Source: Lachnospiraceae bacterium UBA1766 (GTDB lineage: Bacteria; Bacillota; Clostridia; Lachnospirales; Lachnospiraceae). Taken from it: 5,455 bases of DNA. A program made the position numbers and the translations under genes. Location of the stretch: the NCBI GenBank assembly GCA_002314715.1, contig DCGY01000092.1, positions 1-5,455 on the forward strand. Reading direction: 5' to 3'. Numbering within the stretch: position 1 is the first letter of the stretch; every line of letters begins with the position of its first letter. Shown here piece after piece: positions 1-5,455 of the stretch. The notes under the pieces were generated by a model. The model saw only the letters and a program-made list of their open reading frames with translations. It searched no databases and was not told the origin of the DNA.

Positions 1-1335
1 TATCGTGATACCGTTCAGGATATTCAGGGTATTATTCATATGGATCCCGAGACGGCAGCAAAGCAGATTCGTTTCATGCTTTCCGCTCAGGTAGACAATG
101 GCGGCGGACTTCCTCTTGTATTATTTGACTTTGTTCCCGGTAATTCCGGTACTCCCGATGATCCGGAATGGGTTAAGATGACCGGACATCCTGCATATCG
201 TGCAGATGATGCTTTGTGGTTATTCCCTACCGTTTGGAAGTATGTAGCAGAATCCGGAAACAAGGATTTCATCAAGGAAGTAATTCCTTACGCAAACAAC
301 GGCGATCAGGGTACCGTATACGATCACTTAAAGAGAGCAATCAACTTCTCCATGGAGAGACTTGGACCTCACGGAATGCCCGCAGGTCTTCATGCAGACT
401 GGAATGACTGTTTAAGACTTGGTAAGAAGGGTGAATCTTCCTTCGTAGCTTTGCAGTTATATTATGCATTTACCGTAATGTACGGATTTGCTAAGGATTT
501 GAACGATACCGAATATATGGCATATTTGGAGAAGACCCAGAAGGAACTTGGCGATATCATCAATAAGACCTGTTGGGAAGACGACAGATTTGTTCGTGGT
601 TACAAGGAAGACGGACAGGTAATCGGTTCCAAGCATGATCCCGAAGCAAATATGTGGTTGAATCCTCAGTCCTGGGCAGTTATCAGTGGACTTGCTACCA
701 AGGATCAGGCTGAGAAGGCTCTTGAGAGCGTTCATCGCGAATTAAATACCAAGTATGGTGTACGTGTAATGGCTCCTTCCTATGTAGATCATGCATTTGA
801 TGGTGCACTTGCATTGTTATTTAACCCTTCCACCAAAGAGAACGGTGGTATCTTCTCTCAGCCTCAGGGATGGATTATCCTTGCAGAAGCTTTGATGGGA
901 CACGGAAATCGTGCACATGAGTACTTCACCGAGAGCTCACCTGCTTCTCAGAATGAGGATGCTGATACCAGAAGACTTGAGCCCTATGTACATGGTCAGT
1001 TTACCGAGAGTACCGATTCTCCTTTCGAGGGTCGTTCTCATGTACATTGGCTTACCGGTACCGCTTCCACCTGTATGGTTGGTTGCGTAGAGGGTATCTG
1101 CGGTATGAGACCTGACCTGGATGGTCTTTGGGTATGTCCTTCTATTCCCAGCGATTGGAAGGAAATGACCATGGACAAGATGTTCAGAGGCAAGAAGCTT
1201 CATATCGTTGTAAAGAATGAAAGCGGCGCTGAGTGTGGTTTCAAGGAGTTCTACTTAAATGGAACCAAGCTTGACAAGCCTTATGTGGCAGCAGCAGACA
1301 TGAAGGATGCGAATGAAGTTATCGTAATAATGTAA
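1..1335 (+). CDS. GH94 disaccharide phosphorylase (cellobiose phosphorylase-like), C-terminal part
   Basis: The reading frame is open from base 1 and ends at TAA 1333-1335, giving 444 visible residues. Family members are around 800 residues, so roughly the N-terminal 360-400 residues lie upstream. GH94 enzymes split beta-linked disaccharides with inorganic phosphate, with inversion, giving alpha-sugar-1-phosphate in the cytoplasm. Visible family marks are YRDTVQD at the very start, GLPL, the catalytic block ADWNDC (general-acid Asp codon at 406-408), ENGGIF (838-855), LEPYV, and WLTGTAS, whose Thr-Gly binds phosphate in known structures. The end matches the usual C-terminal beta-sandwich. The protein has no membrane segment. 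Lysine is almost always AAG, unlike the next gene, which suggests high expression. One oddity is Gln at 859-861 where I recall a phosphate-binding His in cellobiose phosphorylases. The family is secure, but the substrate (cellobiose, cellodextrin, laminaribiose or other) is not resolved. Confidence 0.88.
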   Translation, partial: YRDTVQDIQGIIHMDPETAAKQIRFMLSAQVDNGGGLPLVLFDFVPGNSGTPDDPEWVKMTGHPAYRADDALWLFPTVWKYVAESGNKDFIKEVIPYANNGDQGTVYDHLKRAINFSMERLGPHGMPAGLHADWNDCLRLGKKGESSFVALQLYYAFTVMYGFAKDLNDTEYMAYLEKTQKELGDIINKTCWEDDRFVRGYKEDGQVIGSKHDPEANMWLNPQSWAVISGLATKDQAEKALESVHRELNTKYGVRVMAPSYVDHAFDGALALLFNPSTKENGGIFSQPQGWIILAEALMGHGNRAHEYFTESSPASQNEDADTRRLEPYVHGQFTESTDSPFEGRSHVHWLTGTASTCMVGCVEGICGMRPDLDGLWVCPSIPSDWKEMTMDKMFRGKKLHIVVKNESGAECGFKEFYLNGTKLDKPYVAAADMKDANEVIVIM

Positions 1336-1361
1336 TTCATAAATCAATCAGATTTGTCTCG

Positions 1362-1396
1362 AAAGGGAGTAGTCGAAAAACTACTCCCTTTTTTTT
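1362..1396 (+). terminator. Rho-independent terminator of the GH94 gene
   Basis: A perfect inverted repeat pairs GGGAGTAG (1365-1372) with CTACTCCC (1381-1388), extended by three A-T pairs, around the 8-base loop TCGAAAAA. It runs straight into eight Ts (1389-1396). It lies 26 bases after the GH94 stop and before the next promoter, so it should insulate the phosphorylase transcript from the signalling gene. Confidence 0.93.
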
Positions 1397-1418
1397 CGCG
1401 TGGAACACCTTTTTTTCC

Positions 1419-1447
1419 TTGCATAGTAGACGGCAGAATGATAAAAT
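1419..1447 (+). promoter_or_regulatory. Sigma-A-type promoter of the GGDEF/EAL gene
   Basis: TTGCAT (1419-1424) and TAAAAT (1442-1447) are separated by 17 bases, each one mismatch from the housekeeping consensus. A run of seven Ts just upstream could act like an UP element. The predicted start near 1454 leaves a leader of about 35 bases, too short for a riboswitch, and I see no clear operator in it. Confidence 0.7.
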
Positions 1448-1470
1448 AATACTATCTATTTTTATATGAT

Positions 1471-1477
1471 GGGGAGA
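1471..1477 (+). promoter_or_regulatory. Ribosome binding site deciding the start at 1489
   Basis: GGGGAGA ends 11 bases before the ATG at 1489 and supports that start. The two earlier ATGs (1466 and 1469) are in another frame, lie before this site, and hit a stop at 1481-1483. Confidence 0.7.
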
Positions 1478-1488
1478 GTATAACGCCG

Positions 1489-4400
1489 ATGACAGAACAA
1501 ATTCTTCAGGGAGTTATTTCCATATATTTATTGCTGATATTAACCTTTGTCATGATGGTAAATGACCGGGCATTTGAGAGCGGAATACGTAAAAAATTCT
1601 ATTATTCCATTCTTTTTCTGCTGATTTTGGTGGCTACCGATGTGAGCCTGTGTTTTGCGGAGCATGAAGGGTTAATGAATATTGCCTTGCCGGCCAGGGC
1701 CATACGAGGAATTTTTCGACCATTGATTGAGGTCATGTATCTGTACATCCTCGTTCGCGATCAGGACTGGTGGATAAAAATTATGCTGCCGCTTCCTGCT
1801 GTTTTAAATGGCGCGTTATTTGTTATGAATATTTGGACAGGTTGTATGTTTACCTATGAGAAGGGCCAGTTTGTCAGTGGCACCTTATTTGTAACAACCT
1901 ATCTGATTCATGGTTTTTATTTGGGACTTATTATTTTCTGCGCGCTGTTTGGAAAGAAAAAAGACGGCTGGGTGGAGAGCTTTTTTGTGATAATTGTTTG
2001 CAGTATTTGTCTGGGCTCTGCATTTATTGAGAGAATATACGGTATGGCCATTCTTTTCGATAATGTTTTGGGCGTGGGTATTTGCGCCTATTATTATCTG
2101 ATTGCCATGCAGGTATACAGAAGAGATGCTTTGACGAATTTGCTAAGTCGTCACAATATGTACTTTGATATGGAAAATTTGGACCACAAAAAGTATATGC
2201 TGACTGTGGTGGATGTGGATAACTTCAAAATTATCAATGACAAATACGGACATCAGACAGGTGACCAGGTCCTGGTGGATGTGGTTCATATTATTCAGAA
2301 AAATCTGCTGCTTGGAAGTAAGATGTATCGTTTTGGCGGAGATGAGTTTACGATTCTCAGTTATCGTGTAGACGAGGCGGAATTGGAAAAGGCATTTTCC
2401 CAGATTGATAAAGAACTTGAAGAGAAGGACTACAGTATTTCTTACGGAAATGCGATTCATGAACCCGGTGACAAAATCATCGATGTAATCGACCGGGCCG
2501 ATGCGGATATGTATCGAAACAAGCGTGCGGCCAAGAGTGAAGATATTTGGGATGTAATGACCGGACTCTTTAATCTGCGCGGATTTTTGGATGAGCTGGA
2601 ATCCTTGAAAAAACATGCGCTTTCCGAGAAGGAAGACATTTGTCTGATTAGTTTTGATATCGATCATTTGAAGAATATCAACAGCGCCTATGGTTTGGTG
2701 GAAGGAAATCTGGTTATCATTACGCTTGCCAAAGTAATTGAGAGCTGCATCGGAGTCGGTCAGTTTATCGGCCATCTTGGAAGTGATGAATATGTAGTTG
2801 CCATGCAGACCGCGTACGGTGATGAGGAAGAACCCCAGAACTTCATTGATAAGGTTTTAAAGGCAATCGATGAGACCATGGCATTTTCCGGTAAGGATTA
2901 TACGGTAGAAATCAATTATGCGACCTATCATTTGGAGCTTACCCAGGAAAGTATATTGGATACTGCGGTGGACAAGGTTCTTTATGCCAAGAAGACGATT
3001 AAGGAAAATCGCCGCAAGAACATGCCTTCAGGTGAGTTCATGGATGATAAGGAATACAGTGAAGAAGACCAGAGAATGGTTATGGATATCATCGACCACA
3101 ACAAGCTGAAATATGCTTTTCAGCCGATTATTTCTGCCAAGGACGGAAAGGTTGTGGCTTATGAGGCATTGATGCGTTCCGATACGGAGCCCATGGTTTC
3201 TCCTTTGAAGATTTTGAATTATGCCACAAAGAATAAGCGCTTGTATGATGTGGAAAAGGTTACTTTAAATAACGTACTGGGCCATATTAAAGAGCATGTG
3301 GAGGAACTGAAGGACAAGCGTGTGTTCTTAAATTCCATTCCCGGCTTCTCGTTAAATGAAGAGGACTACGGTGAGTTGTCCGCGAACTACCATGATATTA
3401 TGGACCGCGTTGTGTTCGAGATTACAGAGCAGGAGGAACTGGCAGATAAGGCGCTGGAGCAATTAAGAGAGCGCAGCCAGAAGGATCAGTTCAAGATTGC
3501 CATCGACGATTTCGGAAGCGGATGCTCCAATACCAACAGCCTGCTTCGTTATATGCCGGAGGTCATTAAGCTGGATCGTCTGTTGATTACCGATATCAGT
3601 AAAAATGCCAAGAAGCAGTATTTTGTAAATAGTATTACTACCTTTGCCAAGGCCAATGCAATGATCGTTTTGGCAGAGGGTGTGGAAACCTTGGATGAAT
3701 TAAAGACCGTAATTCATTTGGGTGTAGATTTGATTCAGGGATTTTATACCGCACAGCCCAGCTATGAATTTACGGATGTGATTTCCGAGGAAATCAAGAA
3801 TGCAATTATTACCGAGAATATGAGAACCTCTGTAAACGTAAACCGTAAGGTTTATATTGCCAGTACGGAACGAGAGATTTCTCTGGTACACCTTGCGCTG
3901 GAAGAGTATACGGGCGTGACCATTGCCGTTCCTACTTTAAAGGTTTTGGGTAATTCCGATTATCGCGCGGATATGTGCCTGAAGATTAAAGAGGGCTTGG
4001 AATGCCGCATTACCTTAAAGGATGTAAACCTGAGCTCCATTGACAATCAGCCTTGTATCGATATCGGAGAGGGCGCCAGAGTTACACTGGTCATCGAAGG
4101 TAAGAATACACTGGATGCCAGAGGTATTCATGTGCCGGAAGGAAGTAGCCTGACCATAGAAGGAAACGGTGTACTGGATATTTTGGCAAAAGGCCATAAG
4201 TGCTATGGTATTGGTGCAAAATACGATGAGAGCTTTGGTAATATCCGACTGACCCATTCCGGTGAGGTCAAGGTCCGTGTGGATGGTGAGGAAGGTGTTG
4301 CAATCGGTGGTGGTATTTACCACGAAGGCTACGGAATCATTATGGAAAGCGGTATTCTCCGTGTTTATGCTGCGGCAGTAGATGCGGTAGGTATAGGATG

Positions 4401-4911
4401 TGTTCGGGGAGATGTGCCGATTCGACTGAAAGACAGTTATATCTTTGTGGACTTCCGTGTAAACACCGGTACCGCAATCGGTTCTGTGTACGGTAAGCAG
4501 GATATTCATTTGGAAAACTTCAAACTGGAAATGAGTGGTAGCGGAAGCAGCCTCAGTGCAATCGGTACCAATCACAGTACCGGCGGTATAATCAGTATGT
4601 TGCGAGGCTCTGTTGTAACCAAGTTTACCGGTCAGAATATTGTGATGTTTGGTGGTAAATCCGGTGAAATCGAGATTCGTATCGAGCACATTCGCGTAGA
4701 TATCTTCGGAGAAGGAAACAGTGTGCTGGCGATAGGCTGTATTGACCACAGTGCGAAGTTGCATATGGATCATTCACCTACCAAGATTCTGATCAACGCT
4801 TCCGAGGTTATTGCCTTTGGTGCAATGGAGGATAATTTCTTCCTGGGTTACCAGGAACCGGATGTTTTGATTAACGGAAACCAGATTGCGTATTCCCTGA
4901 GTGAAAACTAA
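1489..4911 (+). CDS. 7TM-GGDEF-GGDEF-EAL protein with C-terminal beta-helix repeat domain
   Basis: This 1140-residue membrane protein is predicted to make and degrade cyclic di-GMP. Residues 1-210 hold about seven hydrophobic helices (near 5-24, 37-57, 70-90, 96-116, 128-154, 161-180, 186-208). Positive loops (RKK 34-36, KKK 156-158, RR 211-212) place the N-terminus outside and the rest in the cytoplasm. GGDEF-1 (about 211-346) is complete, with DVDNFK 242-247, YGHQTGD 253-259 and GGDEF 283-287, but it lacks an RxxD I-site. GGDEF-2 (about 352-505) is degenerate, reading GSDEY 431-435 and YGLVEGN 401-407. The EAL domain (about 535-770) keeps every catalytic residue I know: Q545, E559-A-L, N615, E644, D673, D674, K694, E730 and Q750. 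Residues about 786-1140 form a beta-helix-like repeat region with no membrane segment before it. The 7TM part matches no named sensor I can identify. The gene looks monocistronic. Domain calls are firm; the signal sensed and the role of the C-terminal domain are unknown. Confidence 0.93.
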   Translation: MTEQILQGVISIYLLLILTFVMMVNDRAFESGIRKKFYYSILFLLILVATDVSLCFAEHEGLMNIALPARAIRGIFRPLIEVMYLYILVRDQDWWIKIMLPLPAVLNGALFVMNIWTGCMFTYEKGQFVSGTLFVTTYLIHGFYLGLIIFCALFGKKKDGWVESFFVIIVCSICLGSAFIERIYGMAILFDNVLGVGICAYYYLIAMQVYRRDALTNLLSRHNMYFDMENLDHKKYMLTVVDVDNFKIINDKYGHQTGDQVLVDVVHIIQKNLLLGSKMYRFGGDEFTILSYRVDEAELEKAFSQIDKELEEKDYSISYGNAIHEPGDKIIDVIDRADADMYRNKRAAKSEDIWDVMTGLFNLRGFLDELESLKKHALSEKEDICLISFDIDHLKNINSAYGLVEGNLVIITLAKVIESCIGVGQFIGHLGSDEYVVAMQTAYGDEEEPQNFIDKVLKAIDETMAFSGKDYTVEINYATYHLELTQESILDTAVDKVLYAKKTIKENRRKNMPSGEFMDDKEYSEEDQRMVMDIIDHNKLKYAFQPIISAKDGKVVAYEALMRSDTEPMVSPLKILNYATKNKRLYDVEKVTLNNVLGHIKEHVEELKDKRVFLNSIPGFSLNEEDYGELSANYHDIMDRVVFEITEQEELADKALEQLRERSQKDQFKIAIDDFGSGCSNTNSLLRYMPEVIKLDRLLITDISKNAKKQYFVNSITTFAKANAMIVLAEGVETLDELKTVIHLGVDLIQGFYTAQPSYEFTDVISEEIKNAIITENMRTSVNVNRKVYIASTEREISLVHLALEEYTGVTIAVPTLKVLGNSDYRADMCLKIKEGLECRITLKDVNLSSIDNQPCIDIGEGARVTLVIEGKNTLDARGIHVPEGSSLTIEGNGVLDILAKGHKCYGIGAKYDESFGNIRLTHSGEVKVRVDGEEGVAIGGGIYHEGYGIIMESGILRVYAAAVDAVGIGCVRGDVPIRLKDSYIFVDFRVNTGTAIGSVYGKQDIHLENFKLEMSGSGSSLSAIGTNHSTGGIISMLRGSVVTKFTGQNIVMFGGKSGEIEIRIEHIRVDIFGEGNSVLAIGCIDHSAKLHMDHSPTKILINASEVIAFGAMEDNFFLGYQEPDVLINGNQIAYSLSEN
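4195..4848 (+). repeat. Eight 28-31 residue beta-helix repeats within the signalling protein
   Basis: Protein-level repeats, diverged in DNA, recur around a [AVG]-[IF]-G turn whose glycines fall at residues 909, 940, 970, 998, 1026, 1055, 1083 and 1111. The spacings are 31, 30, 28, 28, 29, 28 and 28. Each turn is followed by a variable 5-10 residue loop and then an alternating hydrophobic strand such as NIRL, GIIM, PIRL, DIHL, EIRI or KLHM. Two further rungs precede them: CIDIGEGARVTLVIEG near 856-871 and GIHVPEGSSLTIEG near 879-892. The order 'ITL-D-V-N', 'VTL-EG-NTL', 'VPEGSSLTI', 'AIGGG' is familiar from secreted clostridial surface proteins. This supports a right-handed parallel beta-helix. 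Fold and family are recalled, not searched. Confidence 0.8.
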
Positions 4912-4927
4912 AAACTTTGGAAAGTGC

Positions 4928-4957
4928 TTGACAAAAAACAGAGAAGTAGCTTATATT
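4928..4957 (+). promoter_or_regulatory. Sigma-A-type promoter of the valS T-box transcript
   Basis: A consensus TTGACA (4928-4933) is followed after 18 bases by TATATT (4952-4957); a 17-base reading gives TTATAT. Transcription should start near 4964-4966, just upstream of Stem I of the leader. It begins only 17 bases after the stop of the preceding gene. A short inverted repeat (ACTTT GG AAAGT, 4914-4925) abuts the -35, but nothing shows that it is an operator. Confidence 0.75.
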
Positions 4958-5195
4958 TGCAATAGAATAATTTTTAACGGCGATGAATAAGAGGAGTATG
5001 CAAAAACGTCCCTTGTCAGAGAGATGGACCACTGGAAACAGTGCTGTAAGGTTCATTCAAGAAGGAGTTGCAGAAGGTAGCTTAGGAGCCGGAAAACTGA
5101 AAGAACACAGTAGGTTTTCCCGAGTAATCCACGTTATCGGATAAGGTCTTAAAACCAAACGGTGAGAGACTGGAGAGGCAGCTTTTGCTGTAAAT

Positions 5196-5225
5196 AAAGG
5201 TGGTACCGCGTTTTTGACGCCCTTT
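5196..5225 (+). promoter_or_regulatory. T-box antiterminator element
   Basis: AAAGG (5196-5200) pairs with CCTTT (5221-5225) and GCG (5208-5210) with CGC (5218-5220), leaving the classical 7-base bulge TGGTACC (5201-5207). TGGT in the bulge should pair with the NCCA end of uncharged tRNA. Its last base predicts an A discriminator, as expected for tRNA-Val. The 3' strand is shared with the terminator, so the two folds exclude each other. Confidence 0.88.
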
Positions 5226-5251
5226 GCTGATTCTATCGGCAAAGGGCGTTT
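5217..5251 (+). terminator. T-box-controlled attenuator of valS
   Basis: ACGCCCTTTGC (5217-5227) pairs perfectly with GCAAAGGGCGT (5239-5249). Two more pairs (T-G, G-C) can close a 7-base loop. It competes with the antiterminator for bases 5218-5225. The following T-tract is short (TTTGTAAGTT), so termination may be leaky. Confidence 0.82.
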
Positions 5252-5290
5252 GTAAGTTAGGAACAAAAACAAGCAGAGAGTATAATATGA

Positions 5291-5297
5291 AAAGGAG
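5291..5297 (+). promoter_or_regulatory. Ribosome binding site of valS
   Basis: AAAGGAG ends 7 bases before the ATG at 5305 and fixes that start. It lies outside the attenuator hairpin, so control of this leader appears to be transcriptional, not translational. Confidence 0.85.
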
Positions 5298-5304
5298 AAT
5301 AGAA

Positions 5305-5455
5305 ATGAGCAAAGAATTAGCAAAGACTTATGATCCAAAGGGAATGGAGGATCGTATCTATCAGAACTGGCTGGATAAGAAATATTTCCATGCAGAGGTT
5401 GATCATTCTAAGACACCTTTTACCATCGTAATTCCACCACCAAATATTACAGGAC
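5305..5455 (+). CDS. valS: Valyl-tRNA synthetase, N-terminal 50 residues (runs off the window)
   Basis: This class I aminoacyl-tRNA synthetase joins valine to tRNA-Val in the cytoplasm using ATP. Only the start is visible. It opens MSKELAKTYDPKGMEDRIYQ, continues with the NWLDKKYFHAEVD segment, and ends in PPPNITG. That last motif is the characteristic ValS block directly before the HIGH-type ATP-binding site, which would fall just past the window. IleS and LeuS differ here. The upstream T-box, with a valine codon in its specifier loop and a bulge fitting tRNA-Val, supports the identity independently. The rest of the gene, normally about 880 residues, is outside the window, so its integrity cannot be judged. 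Confidence 0.95.
   Translation, partial: MSKELAKTYDPKGMEDRIYQNWLDKKYFHAEVDHSKTPFTIVIPPPNITG

Larger units (their letters stand above)
4965..5252 (+). promoter_or_regulatory. T-box riboswitch (tRNA-Val sensing) leader of valS
   Basis: This leader senses uncharged tRNA-Val and lets transcription enter valS when valine charging is low. Stem I can be folded by eye. GGC/GCC (4979-4981/5088-5090) and TAAG/CTTA (4988-4991/5081-5084) close it. Next is a specifier loop with AGTA (4995-4998) opposite GAAGGTAG (5073-5080). Above it come TGC/GCA, TCC/GGA, CTTG/CAAG, the AGAGAG bulge (5018-5023), ATGGAC/GTTCAT, and CACTG-GAAA-CAGTG (5030-5043). GTA at 5077-5079 is the likely valine specifier. Stem II candidates are GGAAAAC/GTTTTCC (5091-5097/5114-5120), then CCGA/TCGG (5120-5123/5137-5140). 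The Stem III candidate is CAGC-TTTT-GCTG (5179-5190). The 14-base T-box AAGGTGGTACCGCG lies at 5197-5210. The boundaries are approximate. Confidence 0.93.

Noticed and set aside
1466..1483. Tiny upstream reading frame (five codons, MMGRV) before the signalling gene
   Set aside because: It has no ribosome binding site, begins about 12 bases after the predicted transcript start, and overlaps the real Shine-Dalgarno, so it is likely chance.
1336..1488. Possible c-di-GMP riboswitch controlling the GGDEF/EAL gene
   Set aside because: After the terminator and promoter, only about 35 bases of leader remain, with no aptamer-like structure.
2143..2775. 210-codon minus-strand open frame across the GGDEF domains
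   Set aside because: The sense strand carries unambiguous GGDEF motifs. The antisense product has no recognisable motif.
4015..4773. 252-codon open frame on the minus strand inside the beta-helix region
   Set aside because: It lies wholly antisense to a well-supported coding domain. Its His/Thr/Ile-rich composition reads as a complement of the repeat codons, and it has no recognisable motif.
1..4911. Functional link between the GH94 phosphorylase and the c-di-GMP protein
   Set aside because: They are separated by a strong terminator and a new promoter and differ in codon choice. Adjacency alone does not support a shared system.
5281..5286. TATAAT just upstream of valS as an internal promoter
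   Set aside because: No matching -35 lies 16-18 bases upstream (TAGGAA at 5258-5263 is poor), and the transcript would begin inside the ribosome binding site.

Overview
The window looks like chromosomal DNA of a low-to-moderate GC Gram-positive anaerobe, most likely a gut or rumen clostridium of the Lachnospiraceae type. The grounds are a T-box leader in front of valS, a strong AGGAG-type ribosome binding site, sigma-A-like promoters, a GH94 disaccharide phosphorylase, and a beta-helix repeat family that I know mainly from surface proteins of such clostridia. The genus cannot be fixed from the sequence alone.

All three genes lie on the + strand. Positions 1-1335 hold the C-terminal 444 residues of a GH94 inverting phosphorylase (cellobiose phosphorylase-like), cut by the window edge and closed by a strong intrinsic terminator at 1362-1396. 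A sigma-A-type promoter (1419-1447) then drives a monocistronic gene at 1489-4911. It encodes a 1140-residue membrane protein laid out as 7 TM helices, GGDEF, degenerate GGDEF, EAL, and a C-terminal beta-helix. Positions 4912-5304 are filled by a promoter and a valine-type T-box leader, which precedes the start of valS (5305 to the window end).

The central gene is the notable item. It joins an apparently complete diguanylate cyclase and an apparently complete c-di-GMP phosphodiesterase to about 300 residues of right-handed beta-helix-like repeats. Eight 'AIG'-type turns recur every 28-31 residues. Repeats of this type normally sit on exported, cell-surface proteins. Here there is no membrane segment after the EAL domain, so the predicted topology puts the helix in the cytoplasm, attached to the signalling enzyme. 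No function is known to me for this arrangement.

The genes show no obvious shared pathway. The phosphorylase breaks down beta-glucan-type oligosaccharides in the cytoplasm, the central protein turns over c-di-GMP at the membrane, and valS charges tRNA-Val under tRNA-sensing control. The phosphorylase is insulated from the signalling gene by its terminator. The signalling gene has no terminator of its own, so its transcript probably runs into the valS T-box.
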